Part shown: in pieces, positions 29,113 to 36,538 of the stretch
Layout of the letters: every line of letters starts with the position of its first letter
Position numbering within the stretch: position 1 is the first letter of the stretch
Origin: CADEDH01 sp965263455
GTDB taxonomy: Bacteria; Actinomycetota; Acidimicrobiia; Acidimicrobiales; SZUA-35
Direction: 5' to 3'
DNA length: 64,000 bases
Assembly: GCA_965263455.1 (NCBI GenBank)
Contig: CBDHHN010000004.1
Location: forward strand, 3,546,204 to 3,610,203
The notes under the pieces: generated by a model
The model's database searches: none
Told to the model about the DNA's origin: nothing
Seen by the model: only the letters and a program-made list of their open reading frames with translations
Made by a program: the position numbers and the translations under genes

Positions 29113-30384
29113 ATGAGCGACTTCGCAGCCGAGGTCTTCCAGAACGAGTACCTCCCGGCCGGGGCCGAGACCGTCGACGCCATCGTCACCGTCCGGTCCA
29201 CGGGCGACGGCACGGCCACGACCTCCGAACTGGTCCAGATGATCGTGATCGACACCTCGGGGTCGATGACCGAGGAGGGCGGGCGCAAGATCCGGGCCGC
29301 CCGCACCGCGACCAAGGCCGCCATCGACACCATCCGCGACGGGGCCCACTTCGCCGTCGTCGGGGGCAACAGCGGGGCCTACATGATCTACCCCAACGAG
29401 GGGCTGGCCAAGGCCGATGACGACACCCGGGCCCAGGCCAGGGCGCGGGTGGATCGGGTCGAGGCCACGGGCGGGACCGCCATCGGGACCTGGCTCCAGG
29501 CCGCGGCCTACCTGGCCAACCTGCAGCCCGACGCCATCGCCCACGCCATCCTGCTCACCGATGGCAAGAACCAGCACGAGGAGGCCCATGTCCTCGACCG
29601 GTCGATCGCGGCCTGCGCCGGCATGTTCCAGTGCGACGCCCGGGGCCTGGGCGCCGACTGGAACGTCGACGAGCTTCGACGGGTGGCGTCGGGGCTGCTG
29701 GGCACGGTCGACATCATTCCCCGGCCCGAGGACATGGAGGCCGAGTTCACCCGCTTGACCCAGGCCGCCATGGGCAAGGAGGTCGGCTCGGTGGCGCTCC
29801 GGCTGTGGGCTCCGAAGGGATCAACCATCGAGTTCGTGAAGCAGGTGGCCCCGACGCTGGAGGATCTCACCGGCTCGGCCGTGACGGTCAACGACCTGAC
29901 CCGGGACTACCCCCTCGGAGCGTGGGGTGGTGACGAGGAACGGGACTACCACCTTCGTATCCGGATCCCGGTCGGTTCGGTGGGCGACGAACGGCTGGCG
30001 GCCCGGGTCATGCTCGTGATCGACGGAGCCGACCAGCCGGCCGCCCTGGTCCGGGCGGTGTGGACCGACGACGAGGGCCTGTCGACCCGGATCAACCGGG
30101 AGGTGGCCCACTACACGGGCCAGGCCGAGCTGGCCGACGCCATCGCCGAGGGGCTGGCGGCACGGGACGGTGGCGACGAGGCCACCGCGACGGTCAAGCT
30201 GGGGCGGGCGGTGCAGATCGCCCACGAGGCCGGCAACGAGGACACCGTCCGGCTGCTCCAGAAGGTGGTGGAGGTTGACGACCCGGCCACCGGTACGGTG
30301 CGATTGAAGCGCGACGTGGACCGGACCGACGAGATGGCGCTCGACGTGCGATCGACCCGGACCGTTCGGGTAAGGAGAAGTTAG
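29113..30384 (+). CDS. VWA-domain protein
   Basis: 423 residues. The MIDAS motif DTSGSM is at residue 47 in MIVIDTSGSM; the Thr of the metal site is in GGTAIGTWL and the Asp in LLTDGKNQHEE. The VWA domain covers about residues 40-220, and the C-terminal half is beta-rich followed by helices (GLAARDGGDEATATVKLGRAVQIAHEAGN). There is no signal peptide, so it is cytoplasmic. In this operon it may be a scaffold or kinase target. VWA proteins commonly accompany kinase/PP2C/FHA modules. Confidence 0.85.
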   Translation: MSDFAAEVFQNEYLPAGAETVDAIVTVRSTGDGTATTSELVQMIVIDTSGSMTEEGGRKIRAARTATKAAIDTIRDGAHFAVVGGNSGAYMIYPNEGLAKADDDTRAQARARVDRVEATGGTAIGTWLQAAAYLANLQPDAIAHAILLTDGKNQHEEAHVLDRSIAACAGMFQCDARGLGADWNVDELRRVASGLLGTVDIIPRPEDMEAEFTRLTQAAMGKEVGSVALRLWAPKGSTIEFVKQVAPTLEDLTGSAVTVNDLTRDYPLGAWGGDEERDYHLRIRIPVGSVGDERLAARVMLVIDGADQPAALVRAVWTDDEGLSTRINREVAHYTGQAELADAIAEGLAARDGGDEATATVKLGRAVQIAHEAGNEDTVRLLQKVVEVDDPATGTVRLKRDVDRTDEMALDVRSTRTVRVRRS

Positions 30385-30387
30385 GAC

Positions 30388-31347
30388 ATGACTGGCGCCG
30401 ACCGACTGAGATGCGCCAACTGCGGCACCCCGCACGGGCCGGACGACATCTTCTGCGAGAAGTGCGGCTACGACTTCATCACCGGCTCCCTCCCCGGTCC
30501 GCTGGAGGAGTTCGCCGCCCCTCCGCCCTCGGTCGACCCGCCCACGGTCCCCGATCCCGGGCGCTTCGATCCGCCCGGTGGGCTCGACCCGGCCCGGTTC
30601 GATCCTCCCGTGTCCCCCGATCCGCGCCGCTTCGATCCGCCGGCGGCACCCGATCCCCGTCGTTTCGATCCGCCGTCCGGACCGGGCAACGGTGCTCCGT
30701 CGGCGCCGCCCCCCTCGGTCCCGGGGCCGTCGCCCCTCGGTGCCGCCGGTGCCGACCCGGCCTCCCGGTCGGCCACCGTCAGCGCCCCTGCGGCGACGCC
30801 GTCGGCCCCGGGCTCACCCCGCAATCCGGGCGGGGTCCGGCTCGAGCAACTTCCCGACCCCGCCGGCGCCCCCGGTCCGCTCGGGGCCCCGGACACCGGC
30901 CAGGCCGGTCTGGGCGCCCCGTCGACCCAGCCCACGGCGGCCAACCGGATCGGGGCCGTCGTGATCGACGTCGCCGTGCACCGGGCCTACTTCGAGAGCG
31001 TCGTGTCGGAGGGGGAGTTGTCCTTCCCCCAGCCTCCGCCCATCCCCCAGCGGTTGGAGGTGGTGGGCCCCGAGATCCACATCGGCCGCACCAGCCAGGG
31101 CCGGGCCATCCATCCCGACCTCGACCTGGCCGCCCTCACCGGTGATCCGGCCGTGTCCAGCCGCCACGCCGTGCTCCGCCTCGACCCGTCGGGGACGATG
31201 ACGGTGACCGACGTCGGTTCCACCAACGGAACCTACATCGGCAGCTTCGACGGCACCCCGATCGCCCCCGGTATGGCCCACCTGCTGCTCCCGGGGGGCG
31301 TCGTCTTCCTGGGAGCGTGGACGGCGCTGACCGTGATGCTGGCCTGA
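30388..31347 (+). CDS. FHA-domain protein with N-terminal zinc ribbon
   Basis: 319 residues. A zinc ribbon at the start (CANCGTPHGPDDIFCEKCG) resembles those of the kinase and phosphatase. A Pro-rich linker carries four copies of an RFDPP motif (about residues 51-95). The FHA domain is about residues 235-319: IHIGRTSQGRAIHP, then SSRHAVLRLD and DVGSTNGTYIG, the phosphothreonine-binding Arg, Ser and Asn residues. It is the probable reader of kinase output, like GarA/OdhI, but it is three times longer and lacks the short Thr-rich GarA N-terminus. The stop codon abuts that of the convergent module. Confidence 0.88.
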   Translation: MTGADRLRCANCGTPHGPDDIFCEKCGYDFITGSLPGPLEEFAAPPPSVDPPTVPDPGRFDPPGGLDPARFDPPVSPDPRRFDPPAAPDPRRFDPPSGPGNGAPSAPPPSVPGPSPLGAAGADPASRSATVSAPAATPSAPGSPRNPGGVRLEQLPDPAGAPGPLGAPDTGQAGLGAPSTQPTAANRIGAVVIDVAVHRAYFESVVSEGELSFPQPPPIPQRLEVVGPEIHIGRTSQGRAIHPDLDLAALTGDPAVSSRHAVLRLDPSGTMTVTDVGSTNGTYIGSFDGTPIAPGMAHLLLPGGVVFLGAWTALTVMLA

Positions 31348-31617
31348 TCAGGCCAGGCCGGAGGAGCCGACCAGCACCTCGATCGACAGCACGTCGAGGG
31401 TGCGGGCCTCCTCGTCGATGTCGATGACCACCAGCACGTCGTCCAGCCAGTGCAGGCGGGCCGAACGGTTGCTGTAGTCGTCGGGAGGGCCGATGGCCCA
31501 CGGATCGGCGGCGACGGCCTCGATCAGCCATCGGTACAGACGGACCTGGATGTCGGCCCGGAGGTACGACCCGGCGACGAACAACTCCTCGCCGTTGGTC
31601 ACCACCCAGGTGTTCAC
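31348..31617 (-). CDS. small protein, second gene of a two-gene module
   Basis: 89 residues starting at a GTG that overlaps the stop of the upstream gene (GTGA). The sequence runs VNTWVVTNGEELFVAGSYLRAD, then PWAIGPPDDYSNRSARLHWLDDVLVVIDID. It is a compact, acidic, apparently cytoplasmic protein. I do not recognise the family. Size, overlap and a LexA-like box upstream of the pair would suit a toxin-antitoxin pair, but no toxin motif is visible. Confidence 0.5.
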   Translation of the reverse strand: MNTWVVTNGEELFVAGSYLRADIQVRLYRWLIEAVAADPWAIGPPDDYSNRSARLHWLDDVLVVIDIDEEARTLDVLSIEVLVGSSGLA

Positions 31618-31859
31618 GGCGAGCGCCGCCGCAGCTCGCGGACCAGGGAATCGTGGTCGGCCTTCATCTCCGCCACCAGTTCGTCGGGAAGGCGCCGCTC
31701 GCCCCAGACCGCGCCGTCGACCACGGCGGCCTGGTAGGCCTCCCACAGGGTCTTGAGCTCGCCCCGGACGGGCGGATGGCCCGCGATCAGGCGGGCCTCC
31801 ATGCGCCGCCGGGCGGCGACGAGCGTCGGACTGGCCGGCCGATCGGCGTCGGTTCCCAT
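31614..31859 (-). CDS. small helical protein, first gene of a two-gene module
   Basis: 81 residues, charged and helical (LVAARRRMEARLIAGHPPVRGELKTLWEAYQ and LPDELVAEMKADHDSLVRELRRR). No known domain recognised. TACGAT lies 7 nt before the ATG on the minus strand with no Shine-Dalgarno, so a leaderless start is likely. Its promoter contains a LexA-box-like dyad. Confidence 0.55.
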   Translation of the reverse strand: MGTDADRPASPTLVAARRRMEARLIAGHPPVRGELKTLWEAYQAAVVDGAVWGERRLPDELVAEMKADHDSLVRELRRRSP

Positions 31860-31860
31860 G

Positions 31861-31890
31861 CCCGCAATCGTACAGGTGTTCGATTGCGGG
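31861..31890 (-). promoter_or_regulatory. inverted repeat and LexA-box-like site before the two-gene module
   Basis: CCCGCAATCG (31861-31870) and CGATTGCGGG (31881-31890) form a perfect 10-bp dyad. Within it, read on the minus strand, CGAACACCTGTACG (31869-31882) differs by one base from the actinobacterial SOS box CGAAC-N4-GTTCG, and overlaps the -10 hexamer. Confidence 0.55.
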
Positions 31891-31941
31891 GGGAAGTCCG
31901 GAACCCCGACGGCCGGGCGGGCCGCCGGGGTTCGGGAGCGC

Positions 31942-32721
31942 CTACTTCGGGGGCAGGCGGATGCCGCCGTCGACCCGGACGGTCTCGCCGTTCATGTAGG
32001 GGTTGGTGATGAGATCGATGACCATGAAGGCCAGTTCCTCGCCGTAGCCGAGTCGCTTGGGGAACAGCACCGACTGGCCCAGATGGGCCTTGAACTGCTC
32101 GGACGCCTCGCCCTCGCCGTAGATCGGGGTGTCGATCAGGCCGGGGGCGATGGTGTTGACCCGGATGCCCATCGGGGCCAGGTCCCGGGCGATCGGCAGG
32201 GTCATCCCGACAACGCCGCCCTTGGACGCCGAGTAGGCGGCCTGGCCGATCTGGCCGTCGAAGGCCGCCACCGAGGCCATGTTGACGATGGCGCCTCGGG
32301 TTCCGTCGTCGTCGACGGGATCGGTCTTGGCCATGGCCGCGGCCGACAGGCGCAACATGTTGTAGCTGCCCAGCAGGTTGACCTTGATCACGAAGTCGAA
32401 GGCGTCCTGGGGGGCCGGTTCGTTGCTGCGGTTCACGGTCCGGTTGGCGGCGCCGAGACCGGCCGAGTTGACCAGGGCCCGGAGGGGGCCCATCTCGCTT
32501 GCGGCGCCGACGGCGGCCAGCCCGTCCTCTTCACTCGAGACGTCGCAGCGCACGAAGAGGCCGCCCAACTCCGACGCCACCGCCTGACCCCGCTCCTCGT
32601 TGAGGTCGGCGATGACCACCCGGGCCCCCAGGTCGGTCAGCTGTCGGGCCGAGGCCTCCCCGATCCCGGAGGCGCCTCCGGTCACGACGGCCGAGGCGCC
32701 GGCAAGGTTCATTCGCGGCAT
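31942..32721 (-). CDS. SDR family dehydrogenase (3-hydroxyacyl-CoA dehydrogenase type 2-like)
   Basis: 259 residues. The NAD-binding Gly motif is TGGASGIGEAS, with IADLN at the end of strand 2 (NAD preference), NSAG, the active-site Ser in NMASVAAFDG and YSASKGG carrying the catalytic Tyr and Lys. The long insert around NRTVNRSNEPAPQDAFDFVIKVNLLGSYNMLRL and the tail NPYMNGETVRVDGGIRLPPK resemble the HSD17B10/acyl-CoA branch. Expected to oxidise a 3-hydroxyacyl-CoA or similar alcohol. AAAGGGAG precedes the ATG at 5 nt. Confidence 0.87.
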   Translation of the reverse strand: MPRMNLAGASAVVTGGASGIGEASARQLTDLGARVVIADLNEERGQAVASELGGLFVRCDVSSEEDGLAAVGAASEMGPLRALVNSAGLGAANRTVNRSNEPAPQDAFDFVIKVNLLGSYNMLRLSAAAMAKTDPVDDDGTRGAIVNMASVAAFDGQIGQAAYSASKGGVVGMTLPIARDLAPMGIRVNTIAPGLIDTPIYGEGEASEQFKAHLGQSVLFPKRLGYGEELAFMVIDLITNPYMNGETVRVDGGIRLPPK

Positions 32722-33172
32722 GTGTGCTCCCTTTCTCCACCGCAGCTGCGGTCGGTCTGATGCAGGTGCCCGTCGACGGGCCTTCGCACCTTAGGGCCAA
32801 CCGGGCCGGGGGCAGTATCCGAGGGCCGACCTCCAAAATGGTTCACCCTTGGCCGTCCAGGACGGGCGGATGACCGGGCTCCAACCCGGCGGGAAACCTC
32901 GGGCCCAAAAACATGTCGTCCTCGGACATCGTCTGGTTCCCGCCGCAACGATGTCCGAGGAGACATGCGGCCCTCTCGATCAACGAGGGGCCATCCCGAC
33001 CTTGGCGTGTGTCGACCCTGGAAAGGCATCGGCTCCGCCGGCCGAGCGATGTGTATCTAGAAAACAACGACAAACAGGATTTGTCAAGCCTGCGGTGTCA
33101 TTTCAATCCCTTTGATCTTCTTGTCGTTGAATCCACAATTTTCGCGTTGGTCCTGGCTGGACGCCATTGGCG
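32722..33172. other. 451-bp gene-free region with hairpins and a low-GC segment
   Basis: No convincing gene. The half near 32721 should hold the SDR promoter. A long hairpin lies at 32912-32967 and a second dyad (GGCCCTC with GAGGGGCC) at about 32969-32992. From about 33050 to 33160 the base composition drops sharply compared with the surrounding DNA, and this stretch includes the dyad CAACGACAA/TTGTCGTTG (33065-33073/33121-33129). Confidence 0.6.
32912..32967. repeat. long inverted repeat (20/21-bp arms)
   Basis: The left arm 32912-32932 (CATGTC..CTCGGACATCGT) pairs with the right arm 32948-32967 (ACGATGTCCGAGG..ACATG) with a single extra base, around a 15-nt loop. The energy should be far above that of chance hairpins. 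The function is unknown. Confidence 0.75.
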
Positions 33173-33883
33173 TCATCTCACCTCGATCCGAACGCGCTTG
33201 TTGCCTTTGCCCTTTGACTCGGTCTTGATGATCCGGAAGTCGCCGATTTCAGCGGTGGATCGCACGTGGGTACCACCATCAGCCTGCTTGTCCAGCCCCA
33301 CGATGTCGACCACCCGTATGGTGGTCACCGAGTCGGGAATCAGGTTCACCTTGGTCCTGATGAGGGCTTCATCGGCCAAGGCGGCCGGACGGTCGAGGAA
33401 CGAGACCTCGATGGGGCGGTCGGCCTCGATCTCGGCGTTGACGGCATCGGTCACCGTCTGGGCGAAGCCCTCGGGCAGGGGGTCGAACTCGAAGTCCATG
33501 CGGCCGGTCAGGGGCTCCATGTTGCCTCCGGTGACCGCCTTGCCGTAGGTGTTCCAGATCACGCCGCACAGCACGTGCATGGCCGAGTGGGTGCGCATCA
33601 ACTGGTGGCGTCGGTCCCAGTCCACCTCGGTGGCGACCTCGGTCCCCGGGGTCGGCGCCGGACCGTCCAGCCGGTGCCAGACGACGCCGCCGTCCTTGGT
33701 CACCCTGGTCACCGTGGCCGCTCCGTCGGGACCGGTCATGGTTCCGGTGTCGTGGGGCTGTCCGCCGCCGGTGGGGTAGAAGATCGTTCGATCGAGGGCG
33801 ACCCCGGCCTCGCCCGACTCCACCACGGTCGCCGTCAACTGTCGACGGTAGGCATCGTGGAGGTAGACCAGTTCGGTGTCCAT
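33173..33883 (-). CDS. AlaX-type alanyl-tRNA editing protein
   Basis: 236 residues, a stand-alone version of the AlaRS editing domain that removes wrong amino acids from tRNA(Ala). The first zinc motif HxxxH is in THSAMHVL and the second is DGGTH in QADGGTHVRST, where the usual Cys of CGGTH is Asp. IFYPTGGGQPHDTG is the N-terminal conserved loop of AlaX-M/L proteins. The ATG is at 33883. Its neighbours, an Lrp regulator and alanine dehydrogenase, make this an alanine-related group. The 3' end borders the low-GC stretch. Confidence 0.87.
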   Translation of the reverse strand: MDTELVYLHDAYRRQLTATVVESGEAGVALDRTIFYPTGGGQPHDTGTMTGPDGAATVTRVTKDGGVVWHRLDGPAPTPGTEVATEVDWDRRHQLMRTHSAMHVLCGVIWNTYGKAVTGGNMEPLTGRMDFEFDPLPEGFAQTVTDAVNAEIEADRPIEVSFLDRPAALADEALIRTKVNLIPDSVTTIRVVDIVGLDKQADGGTHVRSTAEIGDFRIIKTESKGKGNKRVRIEVR

Positions 33884-33957
33884 CGGGGCCAGCCTATGGT
33901 CGGTGCCGGGTCGAACGGACAGGGGGCGCCCCGGGCGGTGTGCGGGCCGGGGGCACG

Positions 33958-34425
33958 TCAGCCGTTGTCGAGGGCGTAGGCCGTCCGGTCGCAGACCCGG
34001 CGCATGGCGAAGCTGGACCGGAGGCGGGCCACGCCGGGCAGGGGGGACAGGTGCTCGCGGTGGATGCGTTCGTAATCGCCGACGTCGCGACAGGCCAGGC
34101 GGACCAGGTAGTCGGCCTCGCCGCTCATGAGATGGCAGCTCATGACCTCGGGGACCCGCTCGATGGCGGCTTCGAAGGCGTCGAGATGGCCGTCGCGTTG
34201 ACTGCTGAGGGTGATCTCGACGAACACGGTGGTGGCCCGACCCAGAGGGGCCGGGTCGAGGAGGGCCACGTAGCGGTCGATGATCCCGGCACCCTCCAGA
34301 TTGCGGACGCGTCGCAGGCAGGCCGACGGTGACAGGCCCACCAGGTCGGCCAGGTCGGTGATGGTGATGCGACCGTCGGCCTGAAGCCTCCCGAGGATGG
34401 TCAGATCCGTCGCGTCTAGATCCAT
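33958..34425 (-). CDS. Lrp/AsnC-family regulator, probably of alanine dehydrogenase (AldR-like)
   Basis: 155 residues. The N-terminal HTH (DLTILGRLQADGRITITDLADLVGLSPSACLRRVRNLEGAGII) and the RAM ligand domain (GEADYLVRLACRDVGDYERIHREHLSPLPGVARLRSSFAMRRV) are complete. TATTAT lies 7 nt before the ATG with no Shine-Dalgarno, so the mRNA looks leaderless. It is divergent from alanine dehydrogenase, the same arrangement as mycobacterial AldR-Ald, where the Lrp protein senses alanine. Confidence 0.9.
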   Translation of the reverse strand: MDLDATDLTILGRLQADGRITITDLADLVGLSPSACLRRVRNLEGAGIIDRYVALLDPAPLGRATTVFVEITLSSQRDGHLDAFEAAIERVPEVMSCHLMSGEADYLVRLACRDVGDYERIHREHLSPLPGVARLRSSFAMRRVCDRTAYALDNG

Positions 34426-34597
34426 GTTCAGGATAATAGTGCGCAGAGGGGCCGTGAGACGCAAGAAAATTCGTTGATCTGGCCGATTCGCTCACCGATT
34501 CGCACAGAGCTGCACCTGCTCGGCAACTAGAGTGGCGCCCGGCGGCATCGGCGCCGCCGACCGGGCGAGCGGCCCGGCGACGGTGAGGAGTGTGGCC

Positions 34598-35719
34598 ATG
34601 CGCCTGGGCGTACCCCGCGAGATCAAGGACGAGGAGCACCGGGTCGGTCTGACGCCGGCCAGCGTGCGGGAGGTCGTGGCCCACGGCCACGAGGTCGTGG
34701 TCGAGAGTGGGGCCGGCGCCGGGGTCGGGGCCGACGACGAGGCCTACCGGGCCGCCGGGGCCAAGTTGGCCGATGGGCCGGCCGATGTGTTCGGCCAGGC
34801 CGATCTCATCGTGAAGGTCAAGGAACCCCAGGCCTCCGAGCGGGCTCTGCTCGACGAGCACCACACCCTCTTCACCTACCTGCACCTGGCTCCCGACCCC
34901 GATCAGGCCAACGAGCTGATCGCCTCCGGCGCCACCTGCATCGCCTACGAGACCGTGACCGACGCCGCCGGTGGGCTGCCGCTACTGGCGCCCATGTCCA
35001 AGGTTGCGGGCCGGATGGCTGTCCAGGCCGGGGCCCACTGCCTCGAGTCGCCCAACGGGGGGTCCGGACTGCTGATCGGTGGCGTGCCCGGGGTTCCGGC
35101 GGCCAAGGTCGTCATCATCGGCGGCGGCGTGGTGGGGGAGAACGCCACCGAGATCGCCGTCGGCATGGGTGCCGACGTCACCGTGCTCGACCGCAACCTC
35201 GACGTCCTCGACGAACTGGCCCACCGCTTCGGCCCCGCCATCACCACCCGCTACTCGACCGTGGCCGCCCTGGAGGAACTGGTGGTCGACGCCGACCTCG
35301 TGATCGGGGCCGTGCTGGTCAAGGGCGCTCGGGCCCCGAAGTTGGTCACGGCCGACATGGTCCGGGCCATGCGGGACGGGTCGGTGCTGGTCGACGTGGC
35401 CGTCGACCAGGGCGGCTCGATGGAGACGATCAGGGCCACGACCCACTCCGAGCCGACCTACGTCGTCGACGGCGTCGTGCACTACGCCGTGGCCAACATG
35501 CCGGGGGCCGTGCCCCGCACCTCGACCCACGCCCTCAACAACGCCACCCTGCCCTTCGTCCTGCAGTTGGCCGATCGCGGGCCGAAGGCGGCGATGGTCG
35601 AGAACGACCACCTGCGCAACGGTCTGAACGTGGCCGGCGGCTCGGTCACCGAGTGGGCGGTGTCGGAGGCCCTCGGTCTGCCCTACCTCGATCCCGAGGC
35701 GGCGCTGGCCCGTCTCTGA
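34598..35719 (+). CDS. ald: alanine dehydrogenase
   Basis: 373 residues, as expected. It interconverts L-alanine and pyruvate plus ammonia with NAD. Substrate Arg and Lys are in PREIKDEEHRVGLTP and VKVKEP; His in YLHLAPD; the Rossmann motif is IIGGGVVGENA with the NAD-binding Asp in VLDRN; the catalytic Asp is in VDVAVDQGGSMET; NMPGAVPRTST follows. GAGGAG precedes the ATG by 7 nt. The intergenic region shared with the Lrp gene should hold Lrp sites. Confidence 0.95.
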   Translation: MRLGVPREIKDEEHRVGLTPASVREVVAHGHEVVVESGAGAGVGADDEAYRAAGAKLADGPADVFGQADLIVKVKEPQASERALLDEHHTLFTYLHLAPDPDQANELIASGATCIAYETVTDAAGGLPLLAPMSKVAGRMAVQAGAHCLESPNGGSGLLIGGVPGVPAAKVVIIGGGVVGENATEIAVGMGADVTVLDRNLDVLDELAHRFGPAITTRYSTVAALEELVVDADLVIGAVLVKGARAPKLVTADMVRAMRDGSVLVDVAVDQGGSMETIRATTHSEPTYVVDGVVHYAVANMPGAVPRTSTHALNNATLPFVLQLADRGPKAAMVENDHLRNGLNVAGGSVTEWAVSEALGLPYLDPEAALARL

Positions 35720-35791
35720 GGGGCGACGGGTCGTCTCGGCAGACAGGGCCGGCAAGCAAGGCCGCCAGACAGGGCTGATGGAGAAGACTGG

Positions 35792-35823
35792 CGAACACCT
35801 GTTCGATCGTTCATAGTGGGGTC
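35792..35823 (+). promoter_or_regulatory. LexA (SOS) box and -10 hexamer before the AlkB gene
   Basis: CGAACACCTGTTCG (35792-35805) is an exact palindromic match to the CGAAC-N4-GTTCG SOS box of Gram-positive bacteria. CATAGT (35812-35817) lies 6 nt before the ATG at 35824, so LexA would block a leaderless promoter. Confidence 0.7.
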
Positions 35824-36492
35824 ATGGCCCCGCTTCCCCTGCCGTCAGCCCCCGGCCTCGTGGCCCAGCCCTCCCTGCTCGGCCTCGACGAACCCGAGGT
35901 CGACGCCGGCCTCTCCGGCCTCCGTCGGCACCACATCGGCCGCGGTGCCTGGATCGATCACCTCCCGGGTTGGCTCCGAGGGCACCAGGTGGTGTTCGAC
36001 CGGCTGGTCGACCACGTCGAGTGGGAGCAGCACCGGCGCCCCATGTACGACCGCATGGTCGACGTCCCCCGCCTCACCGGCTCGCCGCCGTCGGCGGGGC
36101 CCGGGGCCGGGCTCGCCGTGGTGGGTGACATGGCGGCCGCCCTGGGTCGGCACTACCGGACCGGCTTCGAGCGAGTCGGGATCGCCCTCTACCGCTCCGG
36201 GGCCGACAGCGTGGCCTGGCACGGCGATCAGGTGGCCCGGGAGATGGACACGGCCCTGGTGGCCACGGTCTCGGTCGGTGAGCCCCGCAAGTTCCTGCTG
36301 CGGCCCAAGGGCGGCGGTGCCTCGCTGGCCTTCCGCCTGGGTCACGGCGACCTGCTGGTGATGGGCGGTTCCTGCCAACGAACCTGGGACCACGCCGTGC
36401 CCAAGGTGGCCCGGGCCGGGCCCCGGATCGCCATCATGTTCCGGCCCCGCTGGGCCACCTGGCCCGCAGCGGGCAGCGACCCCAGGGCCTGA
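35824..36492 (+). CDS. alkB: AlkB-like Fe(II)/2-oxoglutarate DNA/RNA dealkylase
   Basis: 222 residues. Iron ligands are HxD in VAWHGDQ and the distal His in TWDHAVPKV; the 2-oxoglutarate Arg pair is in RIAIMFRPR. YRSGADSVAWHGD and FLLRPKGGG match the AlkB homologue pattern. The enzyme removes alkyl groups from bases by oxidative demethylation. The SOS-type box upstream suggests induction by DNA damage through LexA. The first 30 residues (PLPSAPGLVAQPSLLGLDEPEVD) are a short extension. Confidence 0.9.
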   Translation: MAPLPLPSAPGLVAQPSLLGLDEPEVDAGLSGLRRHHIGRGAWIDHLPGWLRGHQVVFDRLVDHVEWEQHRRPMYDRMVDVPRLTGSPPSAGPGAGLAVVGDMAAALGRHYRTGFERVGIALYRSGADSVAWHGDQVAREMDTALVATVSVGEPRKFLLRPKGGGASLAFRLGHGDLLVMGGSCQRTWDHAVPKVARAGPRIAIMFRPRWATWPAAGSDPRA

Positions 36493-36538
36493 CACCGTCG
36501 AGCCGGACCAGGCCCGTGCCGGTTCGACTCGGTGACCG

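Noticed and set aside
32912..32967. CRISPR or insertion sequence end
   Set aside because: Only a single inverted pair. No spacer-repeat array, transposase or flanking direct repeat is visible.
32843..33073. A 76-residue minus-strand frame in the gene-free region
   Set aside because: No RBS, no recognisable domain, and it runs through the long hairpin. Probably chance.
36508..36536. A T-arm-like sequence (GCCGGTTCGACTCGG)
   Set aside because: No matching acceptor, D or anticodon stems upstream and the arm does not pair fully, so not a tRNA.
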